DNA from: Heterohyrax brucei
Lineage: Eukaryota; Chordata; Mammalia; Hyracoidea; Procaviidae
Direction of reading: 5' to 3'
Assembly: GCA_028571685.1 (NCBI GenBank)
Contig: CM053146.1
Span: 109,591,431 to 109,655,430, forward strand
Length of the DNA stretch: 64,000 bases
The notes under the pieces were generated by a model. That model was not told the origin of the DNA. It ran no database searches and saw only the letters and a program-made list of their open reading frames with translations. Positions 39,401 through 51,400 of the stretch are shown piece by piece; position 1 is the first letter of the stretch; each line of letters starts with the position of its first letter. The translations under genes were made by a program, and so were the position numbers.

Positions 39401-42400
39401 GTGGCTGTATTCTCTGGATCCTATGGCCCCTTCTGTCTCCTGGACTCTGTTTTCCTCCTGTCTCAGATGTACTCTGCGCTCCTCTGCTCCAGGTGCATTC
39501 GGACCATTTACTGTTGCTTAGATGGAGCACTGCTAGCTTTTAAGACCTGCTCCAGTCACCTAGTGCTTCTCTGTCAGAAATACTACAAATGGATGGCTTT
39601 AAAGAAGAGAAGTTTTATTTGTCACAGTCCAGTAAGTTAAAACTCCAGGTTCAGTGTGTCAGCTCCCAGGGAGGGCTTTCTCTGCAGGCACTGGAGGAAT
39701 GTCCTTGTCTTTAATCTTCCCCTGGACTGGAAGCTTCTGAGGTGCTGGGACCCCGATCCTTTACAAAGGGTGTGCTCATCTCCTGCACAGCTTTCTCTCT
39801 GCTAGCTTCTCTCCTATCTAAAGAGACTGCCTCAAGGCACAAAACAAACTTACATGTTGAATCCTGCCCAACCAGCACAACTGCGGCCCATCCACCCTTA
39901 TTACCATCACAGAGGCAGGAATTCCAGCATGAAGGACCATCACACAGTACCTGGAACCCTGGGCTAGCCAAATTGCTACACAGTTTTTTGGGGAAAATGA
40001 TTCAATCCATGATAAGACGTAAGACACCACTCACCAAACTGGGATGTAGAACATTATCTTTAAAAGAAAACTTAATTATGCTAGTTGACATACATGTTCC
40101 CTGAAACTGTGGTCTCCAGACTGCTGCCTCTGCTACTCTGACCTTCAAAATGTTGGGTTGTGTTTAGGAAATCTCTTAGCTCTTAGTATAGTCCAGCATT
40201 ATTGATCTCCTTCTCCTGTGTGCTGTCACTTCCTGCACTTAACCCAGTTCCTACCTGTTGAGTCTGCAGGTGTGTATTGCCTGTGGGTGATTGGTGCCAA
40301 TGAAGAATGCCACACAGTTAACACTGGTGCTGAGGAGAGCTGGTAACAGCTGGTAGTAGATGGGTCTTGTTTCATTTTTTGCAGATGGATATCTGGTTTT
40401 GCTAACACCGTTTGTTGAAGAGGCTGTTTTTTCTCCCAGTTTACGAACTTGGAGCCTCTGTTAAATATCAGCCGCTCATAGGTGGATGGTGTCACATCTG
40501 GATTCTCAATTCTGTTGCACTGGTCTATGTATCTGCTTTTGTACCAGTACCAAGGTATTTTGACTACAGTGGCAGTGTAATAGGTTCCAAAGTCAGGTGA
40601 TAGGAGGCCTCCCACGTTTTTGTTCTTCAGTGATGCTTTATTTATCCTGGGTTTCTTTCCATGTGAAGTTGGTGACATGTTTCTTCATCTCATTCAAAAA
40701 TGACATTAGAATTTTTATTGGAATTGCATTGTGTCTGTATATCGCTTTGGAAAGAATACACATTTTCACGATGTTAAGTCTTCCTATCACTGAGCAAGGT
40801 AGATTTCTCCACTTACGTAGATCTCTTGGTTTTTTTGCAGTAGCTTCTTGTAATTGTCTTTGTATTGGTCTTTTACATCTCTGGTTAGATTTATTCCTTG
40901 GCATTTTGTCTTTCTGGGGGCTGTTGTAAATGGTGATGAGTTGGTGATTTCCTCTTTGATATTCTCTTTGTTGGTATAAATCCCACTGACTTATTTATGT
41001 TGACCTTACATACTGATACTTTACTGAACTCTTCTGTTAGTTCCGGTAGTTTTTTTTGTGTGTGTGTGAACTCTTTAGAGTTTTCTGTTTATAAGATCAT
41101 ATCATCTGAAAATAAAGATACTTTTATTCTTTCTTAGCAATTTGGATGCTCCTTCTTTCTGTGTCTTATCTGATTTCTCTGGCTAGAACTTCCAGCACAG
41201 TGCTGAATAATAGTGATGGCAGTGGGCATCCTTGTCTGGTTCCCCTTCTCAGGGGGAATGCTTAGAGTCTCTCTCCTTTTAGGGTAAAGTTGACTGTTAG
41301 CTTGCATACATGTCCCTTATTGTGTTGAAGAATTTCCCTTTTATTCCTATTCTGCTGCAAGTGTTTAACACAAATGGGAGTTGGACTTTGTCAAGTGCTT
41401 TCCTGCATCAACTGATAGAATTCAGTGATTCTCGTCTTTTATTTATTTGATTGACTACATTAATTGTCTAATGTTGAACCATCTGTGCACCCCTGGTATG
41501 AATCCTAGTTGGTCATGGTGAATAATTTACATGATATGTTGGTGAAATCTATTGGCTGTTAAGGATTTTTGCATCCAAGTTCAGGACAAATATTGATCTG
41601 TAATTTTTCCTTTTTTGTAATGTCTTGGTATCAGGGGTATGCTGGCTTCATAGAATGAATTTAGGAGTATTCCACCCTTTCCTAGTCTGTGAAATGCCTT
41701 TAGTAACAGTGCTGTTAACTTTTCTCCAAAAGTTTGATAGAATTCTCCAGTGAACCTATCTAGGCCAGGACTTTTTTCATTCAGTTTTTTAATTACTTTT
41801 TTAATCTCTTCTTTTGTGATAGGTATGTTAAGTTTTTCTACTTCTGTTTGTGTTAGCTTCGATATGTAGTGTGTTTCTGGAAATTGTCCATTTTTTCTAG
41901 TTTTCAAATTTACTAGAGTGCAGTTTTGCATAGTATTCTGTTGCCAGCCAGCCACGTGCCGTCTACGATTCTTTTAATTTCATTTGGGTCTCATGTGATA
42001 TTGCTGGAGTTTCTTACTGGAGCTATTTGATTCCTCTCCTGTTATTCTTTTGTCACTTTGGCCAGTGGTTTATCAATTTTGTTGATCTTCTCCAAAAATT
42101 GGTTTTTGTCCTGTTAACTCATTCAATTGTTTTTGTATTCTCTAATTTATTTAGTTCCGGTCTGATTTTTATTATCTGTTTTCTTCTGATCCTTGAGGAG
42201 TTCCTTTGTTGCTTCTTTCTACTTGATCAAGTTGTAGGGTTAATTCTTTGATTTGGTCTCTTTCTTCTTTTTTGTATGTGTGTATTTATTGAGATAAATT
42301 CATCTCTAGGCACAGCTTTTGCTCTGTCCCATGGGTTCTTTTGGGATGTGTTTTCATTCTCATTGGATTCTGTGAATTTCCTTATTCTGTCTTTGATTTC

Positions 42401-45400
42401 TTCTGTAACCTGGAAGCTTTTGAGCAAGGTGTTATTACTCAGTTTTCATGTGTTTGATTCTTTTCCCTTTTTCTGGTATTGATTTATACTTTTATGGCTT
42501 TGTGGTCTGAGAAGATTTTTATTGTTATAGCCAGCCAAGCCAAGTGCCGTCGGGTTTGATATTTAGGTCGCCATGAGTCGGGTCTGATTCGATGGCACTT
42601 GGCTTGGCTATTTAGGTCTTTGGTCTATTTTGAGTTAGTTTTTGTGTAAGGTGTGAGATGTGGATCTTGTTTTAGTTATTTAGAAATGGATATCCAATTT
42701 TGCCAAGAGACTCTTTTTACTGCAGTTTACAACCTTTGGGGCTTTGTTGAATATCAACTGTTCCTAGGAGGATGGTGATATTTCTGGGTTCTCTGTTCTG
42801 TTCCACTGGTCTATCTGTCTCTTTTTGTACCAGTAGCAGGCTGTTTTGACTACTGTGTCAGTGTAATACATTCTAAGGTCAGGTAGTGTGAGGCCTCCCA
42901 CTGTGTTCCTCTCCTGCAGCAGTGTTTTACTTATCCAGCGTTTCTTCCTTTTCCAAAGTTGGGGATTTGTTTTCTCCATTTCATTAAAAAATGACACTGA
43001 AATTTGTGTTGGGATTCCACTGTATATGTAGACCACTTTGGGTAAAATAGACATTTTCACAGTGTTAAGTCTGCCTATCCATGATCAAAGTAGATTTCTC
43101 CACTTGTTTAAATCTGTTTTGCTTTGTTGCAGTAGGGTCTTGTAATTTTCTCTGTATAGGTCTCTTACTTCTCTGGTTAGATTTATTCCTAGGTTTTTTA
43201 TCTTCTTGGGGGTTATAGGAAGTGGTATTGATTTGGTGATTTCCTCTTTGATGATCTCTTTGTTGGCGTAAAGTAATCCTACTGATTAGTTGTGTTTGGC
43301 TTATATTCTGACACTTTGCTGAACTCTTAGTTCCAGTAGTTTATTTATTTGGATTCTGTAGGGTTCTCCATATGTACTATCATACCATCTGGAAATAAGG
43401 ATATTTTTGCTTCTTCATCATTATAAATGTCCTTTATTTCTTTGTCTTATGTGATTGCTCTGGCCAGAACCTTCAGCAATGTTGAACAGAAGTGGTGACA
43501 GTGGTCATCCTTATCTAGTTATCGTTCTCAGGGGGAGTTCTTTTAGTCTCTCACCATTCAGGGTGATGTTGGTGGTTGGCTTTGTGTAGATGCCCCTCTT
43601 TGCATTGAGGAATTTCCTTTCCTATTTTGCTGAGAGTTTTTAACATGAATCGGTGTTGGATTTTCTCCAGTACCTTTTCTGCATCAATTGACAAAATCGG
43701 CAGATTCTTATCCCTTGTATTGTTTATGTGACTGTTCACATCAGTTGTTTCTCTGATGTTGAACCAGCCCTGCATTCCCTGGTATGAATCCAAATTGGTC
43801 ATGATGAATTATTTGTTTGATATGTTGTTGAATTCTATTGCTTAGGATTCTATTGAAGATTTTTGCATCTAGGTTTATGAATGATATTTCCTTTCTTGTG
43901 GGATCTTTCCCTGCCTTTGATATCAGGGTTATGCTGGCTTTGTATAATGAATTTGGGTTTATTCTGTCCTTTTCTGTGTGATGAAGTAGATTCAGTAGTA
44001 TTAGAATTAACTCCTCTCTAAAACTTTGGTAGAATTCTGTGATGTAGCCGCCTGTGCCAGGACTGTTTTTGGTTGGTAGTCTTTTAAATTACTTTTTCAA
44101 TCTCTTCTTTTGTGACGTGTTTATTAAGTTGTTCTGCCTCTTGTGATAATTTTGGTAGGTGATATGAGCCTGGAAATTTTTCCATTTTCTCTAGGTTTTC
44201 AAGTTTATTAGAGTACAATTTTTTCCTGGTATTGTATTACAATTCTTTTAATTTCAATTGAGTCTGTTGTGACATCTTCCATCTCCTTTCTTTTCTGGTT
44301 ATTTCCTGTTTTTCTGTTGTGAGTTAGCCAATGATTTATCAATTTTGTTGATGTTTTCAAAAAAAATAGCTTTTGGTTTTATATTAATTCTTTCAGTTGC
44401 TTCTGTATTCTCTAATTCATTTAGTTGTGCTCTAATCTTTATTATCTGTTTTCTTCTGGTGCCCAGAGGTTTTTTGGTTGTTCTCTTTCTGCTTGTTCAA
44501 GTTGTAGGATTAATGCTTTGGTTTGAGCCCTTTCTTTATTCCAAATGTGTGCATTTGTAGAGTAATTTGGCCTCTGAGCACTGCTTTTGCTGTATCCAGT
44601 AGGTACTGGTAGGATGTGTTTTCATTCTCATTTGATTCCATAAGTTTCTTTATTGCATTTTTTATTTCTTCTATAACCCATGAACTTTTGAGCAAAGTGT
44701 TGTTCACTTTCCATGAATTTGAATTTCCACCCATGTTTTTTCTGCTATTGATTTTAGCTTTTATGGCTTTATGGTCTGAGAAGATGCTTTACAGTAATTC
44801 AGTGGTTTAGATTTTGTTGAGATTTGTTTCATGACCTAATACATGGTCTATTCTGGAGATTGTTCCATGTACATTGGAAAACAAGGTGTACTTATTTGTT
44901 ATTGGGTAAAAAGTTCTGTATGTGTCAGTGAGGTTAGTTGATTGTCAAAATAAGACCTTCTATATATTGATCTTTTTTCTAGATGATTTGTCCCTTACTG
45001 AAAGTGGAGTGTTGAAGTCTTCTACTGTTACTGTAGAGTGATCTGTCTCATTCTTCCATGTTGTCAGATTTGTTCGATGTATTTAAATGCTCTGGTATTG
45101 GGTGCATATTTAATATTGTTATATCCTCCTTATGTATTGAATTTTTTAGCAGTAGTGACCATCCTTGTCCACAGTGGAGGATTTTACTTTAAAATCTATT
45201 TTATCTGAGGTTAATATTACCACTCCTGCTCTTCTTTGCATGTTGTTAGCTTGATACATGTTTTTCCCATCTACTGGTTTTCAGTTTGTTCATATCTTTG
45301 AATCTAAGCTGTGTTTCTTGTAAGCAGCATGTTTTTTGATCCAACCTATTACTCTCTGTCTCTTTGTGAGAGCATTCTATCCATTTACAATTGATGTAAT

Positions 45401-48400
45401 TATTATGTATTTAATACTGTCATTTTAGTGCCTTCGTTTTTTGTGTTGTTGACATTTTTTCTGCGTAATATTCTATTTGGGGTTTTGTTTTCATCCCTTC
45501 CAGTGTTGGTTTTGTGTCTGTTGAGACTCCTGTGTTACGTTTCTTGTTTTGATATGTAGTATTATTAGTTTGCTTTGCTGCTACCTCCTTGTTCCCCCTT
45601 AATGTTTTAAGTTTAAGCCAATCATTAACTTCTGTGTATCTTCTTAACTTCCAGTCTGTGTGAAAAGGCTATAAATACTGTAACGCATCCCACTTTGTAG
45701 TGTGATGATGTCATAGTTAACGTGTTAAGCTCCCTGGTTCCCTAATTTTAATATTTTAGCTTTGATTGAGATTTGTGACTTCCCTAACTGAGGGATGTGG
45801 ATGCTGTGTTCTGCATTGCATCTTTGCCTATACATCTGATGTTCCTGATTTTCTAAACAAAGAGCTTCTTTCAGTCTTTCTTGTTATTTTGGTTTGGTTT
45901 TTGCAGTCTATAACCTTCTGTTTACCTGAAAATGTCTTAATTTCACTGTTGTATCTGAGAAACAGTTTTACAGGATATATAATTCTTGGTTGGAAATTTT
46001 TCTCCTTCAGGGGTCTGTATGTGTCATCCCACTGCATTCTTGCCAACATGGTTTCTACCAAGAAGTCAGAGGACAGCCTACAAGGCTTCCCTTTGTAAGT
46101 TAGTTTTGATTTAAGCCTAGCTGCCCTTAAGAACCTCACCTTATGTTTCATTTTATTAAGCTGCCTGTAAAAAGCCTATCTTTATTTTAGTTGTGGTAAG
46201 TTTGATGATAATGTGTCTTAGTGTCATTCTTTTGGGATCATCCTTATGTAGAGCTGAATGAGCATCTTGGATAGATATCTACTCATCTTGCAAGATTTCA
46301 GGGAAGCTTTCTGTCAAGGTATTTTCAACAGTTCTCTCTGTATTTTCTGTTGTGACTGCCTATTCTGGTACTCCAGTCATTGTAAATTATTCCTCTTGAT
46401 GGTGTCCCACATAACTTGTCATTTTTCATTTTTTTTGTAATTCTTTTACCTAATTTTTCCTCGCATATGCTGATGTCAGTTGATTTATCTTCAGTCTCAC
46501 TGATTCTGTATTCCATCGCCTTAGTCCTGCTGCTTTGACTTGCTGTTGAATTGATTCCGCAGTGCTGCTATTAGTCTGCTGAATTTCAGATCATTGTTGC
46601 TCAAGTATTTCCTACAGCCTGTTTAATTCATGCACTTTATTATAAAATAGATTTATTTCAGATGCAATTATGTAGTTCATTAAGAAGGCATCATTGAAAT
46701 GAACCATAATTACAGCTAATTAAAAGAATGTTGTAAGAATGGTGTTGAAGTGGCATCTGACCTCTTCTAATTGCACAAATGGAAAGAAGAATCAGGATCC
46801 AACAGCCCTAGGCTGATTCCTATGAGACAGAGATCAGACACACTTCTCTCCACAGTCTTGACCAATTCTGATATTTATTGCACCACCCATGGCACTCTCT
46901 ACTTCTCTGCTGGGTACAGTATTTTCACTGCCACACAGAACTCACAGACCATGCTCTCATAATTATGAGGTTTCTCAGGGAAGTAACAGGTTATGTTTTA
47001 GATTCAGGAATGCTGAGGATACACTTCTTCCATCAGGAAAGTTTCTCAGCTATACCTATAGGCATCCCTCTCTTAGGCCCCTCAGACTCTTCCCTGTTGG
47101 GGCAAATGTAACAAAACTCCTTTAGCTCTACTGATAAGCACCATGAGGCACCCCACTCTGCCAGTAAGCTTTTGCTCAAAGACACTCAACTCTAGCTCTG
47201 TGGGTTGGCATACCTAACTCCACAAGTGCCCAGAGGCCACTATTGTACCAGCAAGTCTCCTGCCCAGAAGTACTCAACTTCACTTCCTGCTGGTTTCCTG
47301 CCAGTCTCCTGGTTCTGCTGCCTCTCTCTGCCACTGCTTCTGGCCATATTCAGTGTTACAGCACACTCTCTCAGTCTCTTGGTTCCAGGAGGGCTTTAGC
47401 ACAGGGATCCCAGGTCCATAGGACACATTCCACTGCTGGCTCTCCTTGTTTAGTAATGGTGAGATCATACTTCTACTCTGAAATTGGCTTTTCTTTTAAG
47501 CCTAGGGAGATGGCAGAATTGACCAGTCCCATTGGTGGGCTACAATTACCTTATTTGCACAGTCCCACCCAGTTACTTAGATAGGAATTACAAGATCATG
47601 GCAAGAAAGGCCCCAAAAAGTGATCCATTACACTGCAAATGTCCCCTAATATTTTTTTCATTTAAGCTGTCACTGTCATCTCATAAGATGAATATTAAAC
47701 CTTGGAAAACTCTCTCAGCACCAACATGAGAAGCTGGTTCACCCAAAATTACCATACCATTTCATAGAACTAGGGATATTGTGAATGCTTTTCTTTCCAA
47801 AATCCAAGAGTATTTTTTTCTCTTAACTCTTCGTGCACTATGAAAGTTTGTGAATAGTCAGTATTCATAGAACAGTTGTTTGATCTTAATTTAATTTTTG
47901 TCTTTTATTTTGAGAAATAATTCCTCTATCATTCCTGCCTTGCTGTCTTTGATATACTTTCACTATTGCTCCTTTTCATATTTTCTGTCATTTCTTTAAT
48001 GCTTTTTAATGTAACATGGCCTTCAGGTAATACACTCATTTTCTTTGTTTTTTAAATAGCTGGCAATACTTTATTTTATACTTTATTGCAGGTAAGGTGA
48101 AAAGTCCCGTATCTCAGTCCCAGAAAGGGTATGGTTATGGCTAGGAAGTTTTCATGACTGTGTCTCCCATGTGTACTCTTGCATTTCTGGGTGTATTGGC
48201 AGTGTACACACGTGTACGCACGTTCATGTACTTCTCTATACCCCCCACCTCTACTACCTCCCCCACCTCCTCCACATCCTCCACCCCTCACCTCCCAACC
48301 CCCCCACCTCTCCACCTCTGTTCAGCTTACATACCCCTTTCACCTGGGGGTCTTGTTTAAATGTAGTTTCTGTTTCAGTACATCTGAGGTGGAAAGTCAA

Positions 48401-51400
48401 ATTTTACCAAGGAATCGAACCAGAAAGAACCAGGTGAAGTCCTGGTTCTTCCTTAGAAAACCTGTAGTCATTTCTTTTACAGAATTCATACCTGTGGCTC
48501 AGCCACAAGGAAAGCAGGACAAGTGTGTTCAGTGATGTCACAATACAGATAAATGGGTGGTGGTGTTGTGAGTGGAGTGTGTGTGTTGTGGGTGGTGGTG
48601 TTGTGAGTGGAGTGTGTGTGTGTTGTGGAGCGGGCAGAGGATCCAGGAAGAGTGGGTTAGATGGGCTTTCTTGTGTTCCCATCCCCATTCATTGGCCTAA
48701 CCAGCCTAGGTCAGCTTTGGTGTAGTGGTGCTTTATTAGAGCATTTGTGTGCACCTGTGATTGAAGGCAGGTGTGAGTTCAGAGGAGAATTATAATGACA
48801 CAAAAGGCCACTTTCTCACGCCTTGCCTGTTTACAATGGCAAAGGGAGACACCGAGCCTTATAGTCATTTGCTCACTATTCAACTCAGGTGAGGGAGGCA
48901 GAGTCAGGAGGCTGTGGCTGAGGAACAAAGGCAAACACTGCCTTTGGGAACATTGCCAACAATGACTCTTGTTTTTCAATTTTGGGGTAAACTGACTAGC
49001 GAAGAGTCGGCCTGAGCCGTCTCTCTGTGGGCTGACCGGCCAGAACAATAGGAGGAACAGCCTCCATCACCAGCGACTCCTCAGGAAATCCCTGAGCTGC
49101 AGCAGCTGCCATTAGTTAGTGTCCAGCATCCCCCTTGGGCCAGGTCTGCCTTGTCCACCTCACTCAAGTCTCTCCATAAATACCTAGAAAAGAGTGATAA
49201 TCACTGAGCACCCAAACCAAAATCCACTGCTGTCAAGTCAGTGCTGACTCATAGCGACGCTATAGGACTCAGCAGAACTGCCCCACAGAGTTTCCAAGGA
49301 GCACCTGGCAGATTCAAACGGCTGACCTTTTGGTTAGCAGACCTAGCACTGAACCACTACACCCCCAGGGTTTCCACTGGGCACCTACTAGGTTAAAAGT
49401 CCATGTAGAGTTTGTTCTCCCTGAGGTTCATTCGTGTCTCAGGGCAAACTAAGAATCGTATCCTCATTTTAGCATGGAGAAAACAGAGACTCGGGGAACT
49501 GAAATGGTGTGCCCAAAGCTCACGTGCAGTGCGAGACAGGGCCAGGGACACAGACTGGGGTCCGGCGGGCTCCACAACTGGGCTTTCCCAGTGGCCTCAA
49601 GCGGCTTCCCCTAAAGCACCTGAAGTGAGAACTGAGGTGAGATTCAGCTGGGAAAAACCAAGACAGCAGCCAGCAGTACAAATTCATTTTCAGGAGCTAC
49701 TGCTATGCCCATGTTTAGAAAACAGAACAGCTTCTGTGCTTAGAATATTTCCTTGGGGATTGACTCAGAGTTGAGATCAGTCAGGCTGCTTCCTGGTAGA
49801 CCATGTGCTCTGTCCTACAGAGAACCATTTACAGGAGGGAAATAGAAATCAGGTTTGAGTGTCTTGTGTTTAAGGCACTGGGTGTGGTGATTCATAATCT
49901 TGATTTAACCCTTATCCATGCTGGGTAGATGCTATAAGCTCTGCTCTATAGAAGAAAAATGAAGACATTGGTGGTTCCATGGTAGAATTCTCACCTTCCA
50001 TGCATGAGACCTGTGTTCAGTTCCCCACCAATGCTCTTCATGCTCTGAAGCTTCCCATCTGTCAGCAGAGGCTCGTGTGTTGCTATGCAGACCTTCCAGA
50101 CTGAGACTAGGAAGGAAAGCCTAGCAATCTACTTCCTAAAACCAGCCAGTGAAAAAAACCCTAGGGATTACAATGTCTGATCTGATCCACAACAACTCAT
50201 GGAGATAGCACAGGACTTTGTCTTCCGTGTGCAGTCACCATGAATAGGGTGCTGACTCAGTGGCAGCTAACAGCAACACAGAAGGAAAAACTGAAGCACA
50301 CAGAGATTTGCTGTCCTGCCCAGAGACATCCACCGATAGTGTCAGGATAAGGCTTTGACTCAGGGCTGGTGGCCACAGGCCCTGTGTATCTGCACCTTCC
50401 CACAGTGTCTCCCTGGGCAGAAGCAGCGCTGGTGCTCCCAGCACCTGAGGGGCCCACACGTAGCTCCTCAACTTTATACATAATTCTTAGACTGTGAACA
50501 CTACAGGGTGTGGACAGTAATTCACTTCCGTATTTCTATTGCCTTCATGTGGTGTTTGGCACAGAATAGAAACTCAACTGTCTGAATGACTGGAAGGTCA
50601 GGAGAATATATGAGATCGAAGCAAACTTTTCAGCAATACCAGTTACTGCTTGAAGACTTAACATTTGTCACATTTAGACCACTGTTTTTATCAGAATCAT
50701 TTGTTCCGGTGCTCCAGTTGTGCCCGTGTTGTGGAGGAAGCTTTGTGGAATTGTCTTTTGTGGTGGTGACAGTAAACTCTTCAGCAGTACCACTTAACTG
50801 AACCAAATTTGAAGTTGTAAATGGCCCGAGGAGACTGCAGCACCATGTGGAACAAATGATTCAGCTGTCTTGAGTGAAAAGATGGCCCTGACAGGCAGGA
50901 GGAGCGCTGTTGCCAGGGCACCGTGTGGTGTAGGAAACCCGCAGTCCACTCTCCCCGTGGCTCAATCGCTCATGCCAAGTCCCACCACAGATCCCACCCG
51001 CATTCTGCCTCCAGAGCGGAGGAGGCCAAATACAGTGTCTGCAAGCTTACAAAAGGGATGGGATGGCTCGGCTAGTGCCAGTTGACTGTCAGACAGTAGC
51101 TGAAAGTCTGCAATGTGTCAGATGCTACTTTACGTTCCAAAAGATGCCCTGAGAAGTGGTCCTTCCTAAGGGGCCTCACATCCGGATGAATACAAGTGAG
51201 TGCAAGAACGTGGAGCCCAGGGGCTGAAGGCAGGAAAGCAGCTCTGGGCTCCCTGTGGCAGGCGCCGTTCCTTATCTTTAATGCAGCTAAATTACCTGGA
51301 GTACAAGACAGTGTTTCCAGGAGGGATAAGTTAATGAGCAGTAAAACACCCTCTGCTGTGTCTTCAAGGCTCTTGGCATGAGACTTATGGCTGTCATGAC

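Noticed and set aside
48154-48535. Overlapping Pro/Thr/Ser-rich frames
   Set aside because: Caused by the C-rich low-complexity tract.
49965-50034. A functional tRNA-Gly gene
   Set aside because: The head has mismatches in the stems and loop, the anticodon position is changed, and it is joined to a SINE body, so it is a SINE promoter and not a tRNA gene.
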